Shown here: piece by piece, positions 43,592 through 51,035 of the stretch
Layout of the letters: every line of letters begins with the position of its first letter
Position numbering within the stretch: the first letter of the stretch is position 1
NCBI GenBank assembly: GCA_017939795.1
Contig: JAGBAA010000076.1
Coordinates: 62,001-126,000 of the forward strand
DNA from: Thermoguttaceae bacterium
GTDB taxonomy: Bacteria > Planctomycetota > Planctomycetia > Pirellulales > Thermoguttaceae
DNA: 64,000 nt
Reading direction: 5' to 3'
Notes under the pieces: generated by a model
Seen by the model: only the letters and a program-made list of their open reading frames with translations
What the model was told of the DNA's origin: nothing
The model's database searches: none
Program-made: the position numbers and the translations under genes

Positions 43592-44041
43592 ATGAGAATT
43601 TCCACCAAAGGACGCTACGGCCTGCGTATTCTGCTTGATTTAGCACTTCATCCTCAAACAGACCGTCCGCGGCTTTTGCGCGACATTGCAGAATCTCAGG
43701 GAATTTCCGAAAAATACCTTAGCCGTCTGATTATCGATCTTCGGGAAGCAGATCTGGTCCGCTCGGTCCGCGGGGCACATGGAGGCTACCGGCTGGCTCG
43801 AGATCCTTCGCAGATCACGCTTCTGGACATCATTGAAGTCATGGAAGGTCCGATCGGCATCGTGGAGTGCGTCGGCAATCCGGAACAGTGCGGCCGTCGG
43901 GAAAACTGTGCGGTCTGCGAGATCTGGCAGTCTGTCAATTCCTCCATGCGGGATACTCTGGCTCAGGTGTCGCTCCAAAACATCATTGAACGTCAAAAAG
44001 AGCTCGACCTGAACGGGCAGTGCTGGAATTACTGTATTTAG
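43592..44041 (+). CDS. Rrf2-family transcription regulator with cysteine cluster
   Basis: 149 residues. The winged-helix part starts RISTKGRYGLRILLDLAL and includes ISEKYLSRLI (recognition helix) and VRGAHGGYRLARDP (wing), as in IscR, NsrR and CymR. After a dimer helix come five cysteines in ECVGNPEQCGRRENCAVC (about 108-125), suited to a [2Fe-2S] or [4Fe-4S] cluster, so it probably senses iron-sulfur or redox state. The inverted repeat GTAATGC/GCATTAC upstream may be its own operator. The recombinase gene follows 56 bases later. Confidence 0.85.
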   Translation: MRISTKGRYGLRILLDLALHPQTDRPRLLRDIAESQGISEKYLSRLIIDLREADLVRSVRGAHGGYRLARDPSQITLLDIIEVMEGPIGIVECVGNPEQCGRRENCAVCEIWQSVNSSMRDTLAQVSLQNIIERQKELDLNGQCWNYCI

Positions 44042-44097
44042 TCAGCTGCTGGCTGTTAGCCGATAGCTGGAAGCTAAAAGCTCAAAAGGAAAAGATC

Positions 44098-45018
44098 ATG
44101 CAGAGCGCGATCGTTCGTTTTTTGCAGTACCTGGTCGTGGAGAGGAACGCTTCGGAGCTGACGGTGAAGAGCTACCGGGAGGACCTGACGGCCCTTTTGG
44201 AGTACCTCCAGCAGGTACGCCGGCGCATTCCGCCTCCGGATTCCGTTTCGATGCCGGAATTGCGAGCCTATGTCTCTGCACTGCACGAAGCCCAGTATGC
44301 TCCGTCCACGATCGCCCGAAGACTGGCGTCTTTGCGGAGTTTCTATCGATTCTGCCAGCGCGAGGAGCTGGTGCAGGTGAATCTTGCGAAAGCACTTCGG
44401 AATCCGCGTTCGGGCCGGAATCTGCCGCATTTTCTGACGACGGACGACATGGAGCGCCTTCTCAGTGCTCCGTCTCCGGACGAACCGGCCGGGATCCGTG
44501 ACCGGGCGATCCTTGAGGTCACGTATTCCGGCGGTCTGCGAGTCAGCGAGCTGGTGGGGCTGAATGACTCGGATGTCGATTTCTCGGAGGGAGTCCTGGT
44601 CATTCGCGGAAAGGGGCGCAAGGAGAGATTGGCGCTTCTTGGCTCCTACGCAGCTGCCGCGCTGAAGGAGTGGCTCAGGATCCGGATCCTGGCGCGCGAA
44701 GTGGAGGAGGAGCCGGAATGGCCGATCTTCACGAATCGGTACGGAACGCGGCTGACGACGCGCAGTGTGGGCCGAATGCTGGAAAAGTACCTCAAGATCA
44801 CGGGGCTGGACCGCCGAACGTCGCCGCACACGCTGCGCCACAGTTTCGCGACGCATCTTCTGGACCGCGGGGCGGATATTCGCAGTGTACAGGAACTTCT
44901 GGGGCACAAAAGCCTCGAAACGACGCAGATCTACACGCATCTGACGACGTCGGTACTGCTGGACGTCTACGAGAAGGCGCATCCGCGTGCAAGAAAAGAG
45001 AGATTCCGTCCCGAGTAA
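44098..45018 (+). CDS. tyrosine recombinase, XerC/XerD type
   Basis: 306 residues. The N-terminal SAM-like DNA-binding domain covers about 1-95 (FLQYLVVERNASELTVKSY). The catalytic domain has Arg148 in GGLRVSELVGL, Lys172 in GKGRKER, HTLRH (244-248), His270 in LLGHKSLETT and Tyr279 in QIYTH. All are in normal Xer spacing, so it should resolve chromosome dimers at dif. Length and lack of a flanking element argue against an integrase. AGGA lies nine bases before the ATG. Whether it is XerC or XerD cannot be told. A tRNA gene lies 96 bases downstream. Confidence 0.9.
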   Translation: MQSAIVRFLQYLVVERNASELTVKSYREDLTALLEYLQQVRRRIPPPDSVSMPELRAYVSALHEAQYAPSTIARRLASLRSFYRFCQREELVQVNLAKALRNPRSGRNLPHFLTTDDMERLLSAPSPDEPAGIRDRAILEVTYSGGLRVSELVGLNDSDVDFSEGVLVIRGKGRKERLALLGSYAAAALKEWLRIRILAREVEEEPEWPIFTNRYGTRLTTRSVGRMLEKYLKITGLDRRTSPHTLRHSFATHLLDRGADIRSVQELLGHKSLETTQIYTHLTTSVLLDVYEKAHPRARKERFRPE

Positions 45019-45067
45019 AAAAATCGGAAAATTTCCAAAAAATTAAAGAAATTCCATCCTCCCCCCC

Positions 45068-45095
45068 TTTTCAAAATCTGGATTTCTGCTATACT
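45068..45095 (+). promoter_or_regulatory. tRNA-Ser promoter
   Basis: TTTTCA (45068-45073), 16 bases, TATACT (45090-45095), preceded by seven C. Confidence 0.6.
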
Positions 45096-45114
45096 CTGAA
45101 CATCATTAAGAGAC

Positions 45115-45203
45115 GGAGAGGTGGCTGAGTGGCCGAAAGCGACGGTTTGCTAAACCGTTGAAGGGTTTGACCCCTTCCGCAGGTTCGAATCCTGTCTTCT
45201 CCG
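45115..45203 (+). tRNA. tRNA-Ser (anticodon GCU)
   Basis: 89 bases. The acceptor stem GGAGAGG pairs with CTTCTCC, and the discriminator is G45203. The D arm is in TGGCTGAGTGGCCGAAAGCG. The anticodon loop TTGCTAA has GCT at 45149-45151. A long variable arm (GAAGGGTTTGACCCCTTC) marks a class-II tRNA, and the T arm is GCAGG-TTCGAAT-CCTGT. CCA is not encoded. It reads AGC and AGU codons. Confidence 0.97.
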
Positions 45204-45210
45204 CTAAAGG

Positions 45211-45236
45211 AAGCCCGTGTTTCACGGGCTTTTTTT
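45211..45236 (+). terminator. intrinsic terminator of the tRNA
   Basis: AAGCCCGTG-TTT-CACGGGCTT followed by a run of T; a perfect 9-bp stem. Confidence 0.9.
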
Positions 45237-45289
45237 ATTTTCTTGTCCTCCGCACAGGCATATCTCCGTTTCCGTTGGCTACTGGTGGA

Positions 45290-45600
45290 AAACAGCTCGC
45301 GCAGCGAGACAGAGTGGTGGGAGTACGGCGATACGGTATGCTTACGCACATTTGCCGCTTTCGCGTCCGGGAAATGCGCAGACGCATACTGGAGGGGAGG
45401 CATACCGAGGTCTAACGGGGTGGTTGGGCGGACGTTTCAGAAATCCTGAGTCCTTCAAAAACGCCGCGCAACCCTTCCACCTCCTACGGCGGTCTCTCTC
45501 CCCTGGGCGGCTGAATGAGCGGATCCGTATTCTAAAAACGGAGTGCCCAGCGAGACGGGGGGTTAGTGAACTCTTCGGAAACCCTGAGTCTGTAAAAGAA
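45290..45600 (-). repeat. dispersed intergenic repeat, copy C (reverse orientation)
   Basis: On the minus strand the 18-base core reads ACCGTATCGCCGTACTCC (45337-45320), with GCGAAAGCGGCAAATG before it and the hairpin CTCGC-TGC-GCGAG after it. Further along (45410-45540) the reverse complement carries CCGCCCAACCACCCCGTT and the GGTGGAAGGG module, as in copy F. GTATTCTAAAAACGGAGTGC near 45527 resembles the 77-bp array unit. No gene is seen between the tRNA terminator and the promoter at 45660. Confidence 0.68.
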
Positions 45601-45659
45601 GCAGACGCATGATCTGGGAGCAGGAGCAAGAAATTTTTTAAAAAATGCAGGGTGAGGGA

Positions 45660-45688
45660 TTGACGCGAAATAGAAATCCGGGTAAAAT
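45660..45688 (+). promoter_or_regulatory. promoter of the HExxH peptidase gene
   Basis: TTGACG (45660-45665), 17 bases, TAAAAT (45683-45688). Confidence 0.67.
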
Positions 45689-45757
45689 CAGAACAGACAG
45701 AGAGCGGCTCTGTTTTCTCCGCCATCCCAGCCGGATCTTTGGATCCAGGAGCCAAAC

Positions 45758-47458
45758 ATGAAATCCATTCCCCATGCGCGTTTTATTTCCGCAGCCGTGT
45801 TCGTTTTGACGGCCGTCTTTACGATATTCTGCGTTCCCGTTTTTCTTCAGGCGGCAGAGGGAGCAGAGAAATTCTACGCGAGTGCCGTAAAGTACCGGGC
45901 CGGCTACGTCGAAAAACTGGAGGAGCTTGCCGAATGGTGCGAGACGAATGGGCTTGACTCTCAGGCTGCGGAAACGCGTCGCTGGGCTGAACCGGAAGAG
46001 GTCTGGGACGAGATCCGGGTAAGTCCTCTTCCCAACGAATTTTGGGAAAGAGAATCGGAACCGGTCCGTGCGAAAAGTGCGAAAAACTCCTCAAAAGCAA
46101 AATCGTCCAGCGGGAAAAAAAGCGCCAAAGGGACTGGGACTGCGAAAAACTCCAAAGCGTCTTCCAGTTCCAAAAGTTCCCTGAGTTCCAAAAGTGCCTC
46201 AAAACAGAAGTCGGGCAGATCCGGCAGAACGAAGAGTGCGAAAGATCCCGCGGCGGAATGGGAGACCCGTTTTCGTCAGCTTCGAATGACGGCCTCCAAC
46301 GACTACCTGAAATTCGCGAGACGCGCGGTCTCGGCCGGTCACGTTTCGTTTGGATTCGGACTTCTGATGCAGTCTCTCCATGAAAATCCGGACAATGAGG
46401 GCGCACGCAGGATCCTGGGCTACCTCAAGGCGAAAGACTGCTGGCAGACGCCCTTTGAAGCCCTGATGCGCAAGTCGGGGAATGTTCGGCACGAACAGTA
46501 TGGCTGGCTCCCCAAAAAGTACCTCAAGAAATATGAAGACGGCCAGCGGTTCCTGAACGGGAAATGGGTCTCCGCAGAGGAAGAAACGGAATTTCGCTCC
46601 ACGATCGAACGCGGCTGGACGGTCGAAACGGGCCATTTCCAGATCGTGACGGACGCAAGCCTCGAGGAAGGCGTCCGCGTAGGGGAGGAACTGGAGGAAC
46701 TCTACCGAGTCTGGAAGCAGCTTTTCCTGAACTACTATGCGACGGAAGCGCAGATCAGTGCGCTTTTCGGAAAGGGAAACGCACGATTCGCGAACATTCC
46801 GAAACACAGAGTCTGCCTTTTCCGCTCGCATGATGAGTACCAGACCTACCTGTCCTCCCGCCAGATGTACATCCCCGGCTCGGTCGGCGTCTACGTTCAC
46901 CGATCTACGGGGGAAGGCGTTTCCTGCTTCGTCGCAGGAGAAGGGGAGCGTGAGACCATGTACCATGAAGTCACCCACCAGCTCTTTGAGGAAAGCTGCA
47001 AGACGAATCCGAAAAACGGCGAACTCCAGAACTTCTGGGTCATCGAGGCGGCCGCGACATTCATGGAATCCTTCCACGAGGCGGAAAACGGTGCTCATGC
47101 CGTCGGCGGATTCTCTTCCGGAAGGATGCGTGCAGCCCGGATCTACTTCGTGAACTCAAAAAAATTCATTCCATTCAAGGAATTCGTGAAGGTGAACCGT
47201 TCCCGCTGGCAGAATTCGCCGGAAGTCGGACTTTTCTACGCGCAGGCCTGCGGAATGGCGCATTTTCTCGTCTTTTACGAAAATGGAAAGTACCGCGACG
47301 CCTTCGGAAAGATCCTTTTTGACGTTTACTCCGGACGCGATTCCCTCGATACGCTCACGAAACACACGGGAGCCGACTGGGAGACCCTTGACCGTGAATA
47401 TGCCGAGTTTATCTCGCAGAAACCGGAAGAGATCGCCGGATACATGATCCGCGACTAG
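45758..47458 (+). CDS. secreted HExxH zinc-metallopeptidase-like protein
   Basis: 566 residues. A signal peptide (about 1-32) ends in LQAAEG. Residues about 100-165 are a Ser/Lys-rich low-complexity linker. From about 175 the protein is globular; ETMYHEVTHQLFEE (HEVTH near 403) gives the two zinc histidines and catalytic Glu, and WVIEAAATFMES (about 430) a likely third ligand. The arrangement is that of the gluzincin-like, DUF1570-type proteins common in planctomycetes. AGGAG precedes the ATG by seven bases. The membrane protein gene follows 35 bases later and is probably in the same transcript. Confidence 0.75.
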   Translation: MKSIPHARFISAAVFVLTAVFTIFCVPVFLQAAEGAEKFYASAVKYRAGYVEKLEELAEWCETNGLDSQAAETRRWAEPEEVWDEIRVSPLPNEFWERESEPVRAKSAKNSSKAKSSSGKKSAKGTGTAKNSKASSSSKSSLSSKSASKQKSGRSGRTKSAKDPAAEWETRFRQLRMTASNDYLKFARRAVSAGHVSFGFGLLMQSLHENPDNEGARRILGYLKAKDCWQTPFEALMRKSGNVRHEQYGWLPKKYLKKYEDGQRFLNGKWVSAEEETEFRSTIERGWTVETGHFQIVTDASLEEGVRVGEELEELYRVWKQLFLNYYATEAQISALFGKGNARFANIPKHRVCLFRSHDEYQTYLSSRQMYIPGSVGVYVHRSTGEGVSCFVAGEGERETMYHEVTHQLFEESCKTNPKNGELQNFWVIEAAATFMESFHEAENGAHAVGGFSSGRMRAARIYFVNSKKFIPFKEFVKVNRSRWQNSPEVGLFYAQACGMAHFLVFYENGKYRDAFGKILFDVYSGRDSLDTLTKHTGADWETLDREYAEFISQKPEEIAGYMIRD

Positions 47459-47493
47459 AACACGACAGAAAAGCCCCAAAGAACGAAAACATC

Positions 47494-49074
47494 ATGTCCG
47501 AATCAATGCCCAGCCCGACTGCCGACCAGACACCGACGGCCGACCAGACACCGACGGCCGACCAGACGCAGACGGCCGACCAGACGCAGACGGCCGACCA
47601 GACGCAGACGGCCGACCAGATGCAGACGGCCGACCAGACACCGACGGCCGACCAGACGCAGACGGCCGACCAGACGCAGACGGCCGACCAGATGCAGACG
47701 GCCGACCAGACACCGACGGCCGACCAGACGCAGACGCTTCCGCCGCCTAAAGAAAAAGGACGCATTTCCTGCCGAAAGTTCTTTTTCCTTGCGGCTTCCA
47801 TCCTGGCGCTTGGAGCCAATGAAGCGGCGGTCTTCATGCTGGCGGTCCCGGATCTTCAGGCGCGATATTTCGGGCTTTTTTGGGGATTTTTCGTGTGGAG
47901 CTGCCTGACGTGCGGACTCGTTCTTCTCCGGATGACCGGACGCTGTTTCGGACGCCGGGTCCCTCGATTTCGCGGTCTTTTCCTCTTGGCTCCCCTGACG
48001 GGATACGCTGCCGGCGGATTGGCCGATTCCCTTTACCTCGGAGCATTTTCGGACGCTTTTCCGTTCACGGCATTCGTGCCGCTGGGTGTTTGGATCGTGC
48101 TGATGCGCATCCATCTCTTTCCTGTACAGAAAGAGCAGGCTGACTGTTCCGAAACGCTCTCCGAAGCCGGACAAGGCAAGCCTGCGGCGGACGGTTTCCC
48201 GCACACGCAGAAGGTCTTCCTGGCGATTTCGTGTACCGGGATCTTCGGACTTGCGCTCTGGTGGTCGGTACCGGATCTGCATCGGGAAAAAATCGAGCTT
48301 CCGGACGGGATCTACGTCTACGCGAACGATACGGTCTGCGATATTCCGGGCCTGAATCTGATCTCGCCGCGCTGGGGCGGTTTCGTACATACCGGGATCT
48401 GCTTCCTGACCCGTGATCCTCAGAAACTCAATGCGGAATGCCGTCGGCGCGGCCTGCCGGAACTTGAGTTTTCTTCGTCCGGAAAACTAGCGGACGGGTA
48501 CTGGGTCAGCGACTTCAATCTGGATGTCTGCGACCGTTCACTGAACATCACGAACTACTCCAGCCCGGCAAAACCGGATTCCGTTCCCTATCCGTTCGAC
48601 CTGGAGCACTGGAAAAATCTCCTGAACGGGCACTCCGTCAACGACCGGCTTGCGCCCGCCATTCAGGCCCGCCAGCTTCCCGTGAAGGACCCGCTTGCCG
48701 CGTGGGGGAAACTTCAGGAGTTCCGCAAAAAGACGAACGCCCGCTACCCGGACGGCTTCATTTACTCACCGATTCCGTACCGCGGTCATTTCGTCCGCTT
48801 CTTCAACTGCAATTCGCTCGTCGTCGGCGCAGCTGATGAGATCCTCGGCTGCGGAAAAGAAGCGGAGGAATTCACCGACATGCCGTTCCATTTCGGCGGC
48901 GAAAAGCTATCTGCCGGACGGGAACTCATGGCAGAACTGCGCTCGGAGGATTTTGCGGAACGGCTCCAAAAAGAACGTGCAGCGATGCAGGATCCGCCTG
49001 GCGGCCGGCCGAAATTCCTTCACCGCCTCCTTTCCCTGGCGAATAGATCCCAGCCGGAAACCGCTCGAAAGTGA
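47494..49074 (+). CDS. membrane protein with N-terminal hexapeptide repeats
   Basis: 526 residues. Residues 9-80 are twelve tandem copies of TADQTP, TADQTQ or TADQMQ. Four transmembrane helices follow at about 95-215 (FFFLAASILALGANEAAVFML, GLFWGFFVWSCLTCGLVLL, LFLLAPLTGYAAGG and AFVPLGVWIVLM), and a fifth near 235 (VFLAISCTGIFGLALWW). The remaining 270 residues are soluble and hydrophilic (DGIYVYANDTVCDIPGLN, SDFNLDVCDRSLNI). I recognise no family. The first codons carry only a weak ribosome site, and translation may be coupled to the peptidase. The repeat part should be disordered and uncharged apart from the Asp residues. Confidence 0.72.
   Translation: MSESMPSPTADQTPTADQTPTADQTQTADQTQTADQTQTADQMQTADQTPTADQTQTADQTQTADQMQTADQTPTADQTQTLPPPKEKGRISCRKFFFLAASILALGANEAAVFMLAVPDLQARYFGLFWGFFVWSCLTCGLVLLRMTGRCFGRRVPRFRGLFLLAPLTGYAAGGLADSLYLGAFSDAFPFTAFVPLGVWIVLMRIHLFPVQKEQADCSETLSEAGQGKPAADGFPHTQKVFLAISCTGIFGLALWWSVPDLHREKIELPDGIYVYANDTVCDIPGLNLISPRWGGFVHTGICFLTRDPQKLNAECRRRGLPELEFSSSGKLADGYWVSDFNLDVCDRSLNITNYSSPAKPDSVPYPFDLEHWKNLLNGHSVNDRLAPAIQARQLPVKDPLAAWGKLQEFRKKTNARYPDGFIYSPIPYRGHFVRFFNCNSLVVGAADEILGCGKEAEEFTDMPFHFGGEKLSAGRELMAELRSEDFAERLQKERAAMQDPPGGRPKFLHRLLSLANRSQPETARK
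47518..47733 (+). repeat. 18-bp coding tandem repeat, 12 copies
   Basis: Units of the type ACGGCCGACCAGACGCAG with few substitutions. A higher order is visible: the series P-Q-Q-M recurs as a block of about 72 bases, so the array grew by block duplication. It keeps the frame. Confidence 0.92.
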
Positions 49075-49207
49075 AACGTCCTGGCTTTCAGAAATTTCAG
49101 CATTTTAGAAATTTCAGCATTTCCAGATCCCCTAAAGTTCCCCAAATTTCCGGGATCTCCGAAATTCCCGCCGATTTCCAGAAAAATTTAACCCCAAGGA
49201 GAACCAA

Positions 49208-50221
49208 ATGGCTCGAAAGATCACGATGTATTCTGCCCAGTGGGGCGATCTTGATTTCGACGTTTTTGCGAAAAAGATGAGCGATTTCGGCTACGATGGC
49301 CTCGAGCTGAAATGCACGCTTGACCGACCGAACGACCACTTCAATGTCCGTGCGGCACTTGAGGACGGCGGCTACTGCGAGCGCAAGCACGCGAAACTGA
49401 AAGAGCTTGGACTTGGCGTCTGGGCACTTTCCGCGCATAGTTACGGTCAACTCGTTCTGGATGAACTGGACATCCGCCATCGCGGCATGGTCCCGGAGTA
49501 TCTCTGGGGAGACGGCGACCCTGCCGGAGTGCGTGCCCGCGTGATCGAAGAGATGAAGCTGACGGCGCACGCGGCGAAGAAATTCGGCGTTTCGGTCGTG
49601 AACGGCTTCACCGGCTCATCGATCTGGAAGTACTTTTACTCTTTCCCGCCGGTCCCGCAGGCGTGGATCGATGACGGATTCAAACTTCTGGCTGACTGCT
49701 GCCTCCCGATCCTTGATGAATTTGAGAAATGCGGGGTCAAATTTGCGCTGGAAGTCCACCCCACCGAGATCGCGTTTGATCTCTGGAGCGCACGCCGAAC
49801 GCTGGAAGCTCTGAATTTTCATCCCGCATTCGGATTCAATTTCGACCCCAGCCATCTTCTCTGGCAGGGAGTCAGTCCCGCCAAATTCATTCGCGCATTC
49901 CCGGACCGGATCTTCCACGTGCACATCAAGGACGTCCTGCGCAGCCGGGATGATGAAGCGGGGATCCTCGGCTCCCATCTGAATTTCGGCGACTGCCGCA
50001 GGGGGTGGGATTTCCGAAGTCCCGGACACGGTGAAGTCGATTTTGAAGAGATCCTGCGTCTTCTGAACATGATCGGCTACCAGGGGCCGCTCTCGGTCGA
50101 ATGGGAAGACTCCGGAATGGAGCGCGAATATGGAGCGCAGGATGCACTGGAGTTCGTCCGCCGACTCGATTTTTCTCCAAGCAGTTTTGCGTTTGATGCT
50201 TCATTCCAGAGAAAAAACTGA
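49208..50221 (+). CDS. sugar phosphate isomerase/epimerase (xylose-isomerase-like barrel)
   Basis: 337 residues, no signal peptide. AP-endonuclease-2-type TIM barrel: YDGLELKCTLDRPN after the first strands, then FALEVHPTEIAFD (Glu/His), FNFDPSHLLWQGVSP (Asp/His) and FHVHIKDVLRS (His/Asp); VEWEDSGM near the end supplies the last Glu. These are the metal-site positions of the family. AAGGAG lies before the ATG. A 133-base gap with a doubled AGAAATTTCAGCATTT precedes it. The sugar is unknown; paralogues work with Gfo/Idh/MocA oxidoreductases. Confidence 0.87.
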   Translation: MARKITMYSAQWGDLDFDVFAKKMSDFGYDGLELKCTLDRPNDHFNVRAALEDGGYCERKHAKLKELGLGVWALSAHSYGQLVLDELDIRHRGMVPEYLWGDGDPAGVRARVIEEMKLTAHAAKKFGVSVVNGFTGSSIWKYFYSFPPVPQAWIDDGFKLLADCCLPILDEFEKCGVKFALEVHPTEIAFDLWSARRTLEALNFHPAFGFNFDPSHLLWQGVSPAKFIRAFPDRIFHVHIKDVLRSRDDEAGILGSHLNFGDCRRGWDFRSPGHGEVDFEEILRLLNMIGYQGPLSVEWEDSGMEREYGAQDALEFVRRLDFSPSSFAFDASFQRKN

Positions 50222-50469
50222 CTGAGCGGAAAAGGGGAAGAGAAAAATTGAAATGCACCGGTATGTTTCTGGAAATGAGAGAGGCTCTCGGAAAATGAGA
50301 AAGGTTCCCAAAAAATGGAGACGCCGTGATCCGGAAATCGGGACAGGCTTCCCTGAAAAACAGATCCGGTGCGTTCTTTTCCGAGCGTCTTTTCTTCCTT
50401 CCTGAATGAAGGTCCTGAAAAACTTTCGCATTTCCCGTAAAATAAAGCAGGATTTCCTCTTCCCCCCCC

Positions 50470-50497
50470 TTGCAATATTCGCCGTTTCGTGTAAAAT
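50470..50497 (+). promoter_or_regulatory. promoter upstream of the pot operon
   Basis: TTGCAA (50470-50475), 16 bases, TAAAAT (50492-50497), preceded by eight C. The predicted start near 50504 lies about 530 bases before potA, giving a very long leader. Confidence 0.63.
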
Positions 50498-50510
50498 GCG
50501 CGGAGTGAAT

Positions 50511-50528
50511 GGTGAAGTTTTCTTCACC
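50511..50528 (+). promoter_or_regulatory. hairpin at the start of the pot leader
   Basis: GGTGAAG-TTTT-CTTCACC: a perfect 7-bp stem with a four-base loop, seven bases after the predicted transcription start, followed by ATATTTTTAAA. Possible 5' stability element or early attenuator. Confidence 0.5.
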
Positions 50529-50562
50529 CGATATTTTTAAAAAAACCGAATGGAGAGGAGGA

Positions 50563-50658
50563 TTGCTGGATTTTTTCGTCGTTTTCCCGACTGGCTCCGA
50601 GAGGATCTTCGGTTCCCTTCTTTTATGGAAGGTGAACTGGCGGATCAAGGCTGGATGA
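50563..50658 (+). CDS. possible 31-residue leader peptide
   Basis: A TTG start with a strong GGAGAGGAGG two bases before it opens a frame of 31 residues (LDFFVVFPTGSERIFGSLLL, then WKVNWRIKAG). It has one short hydrophobic stretch. The ribosome site is among the best in the window, but the spacing is short, the codon is not ATG and the peptide resembles nothing I know. It may be a leader peptide of the pot transcript. Confidence 0.22.
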   Translation: MLDFFVVFPTGSERIFGSLLLWKVNWRIKAG

Positions 50659-51035
50659 AAGGCTGACACAAAGCGGAATAAAGCCCGCATGAAAGTTGGC
50701 TCAAAGCAGAATGAGACGTTGGCTCAAAGCAGAAGCTGCCGGCGGATCCAAAGCCGAATGAAGGTCTGGATCGGAAATGGACATGAAGTGCGGAAACGCA
50801 TTTTCGGGGAAATGGTGAGTGTCTGGTAGTTTTGTGAGTACGGATTTTTGTCGCAGCACTCAAAAAATTTCGTTTTCTGTTGATTTCATCCGCAGCCGAC
50901 AGCCTGTGCGTCTGTGAGCCTGATCCATTTTCTGTTTCCGGCTCCAGCCGCCGGTAGTTTCTGTCTGTTTATGTGATGCGGTTGGAGGATACCGACTTCG
51001 ATTTTCGAGTCCGACTGAATGAGTGGGAGAAGTTG

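Larger units (their letters stand above)
50222..51035. other. long spacer upstream of potA
   Basis: Holds a promoter (50470-50497), a hairpin (50511-50528), a tiny possible frame (50563-50658) and a 17-base direct repeat GTTGGCTCAAAGCAGAA (50695-50711 and 50718-50734). The rest, about 50222-50450 and 50760-51020, shows nothing recognisable. Confidence 0.5.

Noticed and set aside
44098..45203. Integrase next to a tRNA as the edge of an integrated island
   Set aside because: The recombinase has the length and motif spacing of housekeeping Xer, points towards the tRNA without a direct repeat of the tRNA 3' end that I can find, and no mobile genes follow.
45204..45757. Protein frames in the region after the tRNA
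   Set aside because: They derive from the dispersed repeat in other orientation, lack ribosome sites and cross the tRNA terminator or the next promoter.
47518..47733. CRISPR or non-coding satellite
   Set aside because: The 18-base units keep one open frame that continues into a membrane protein.
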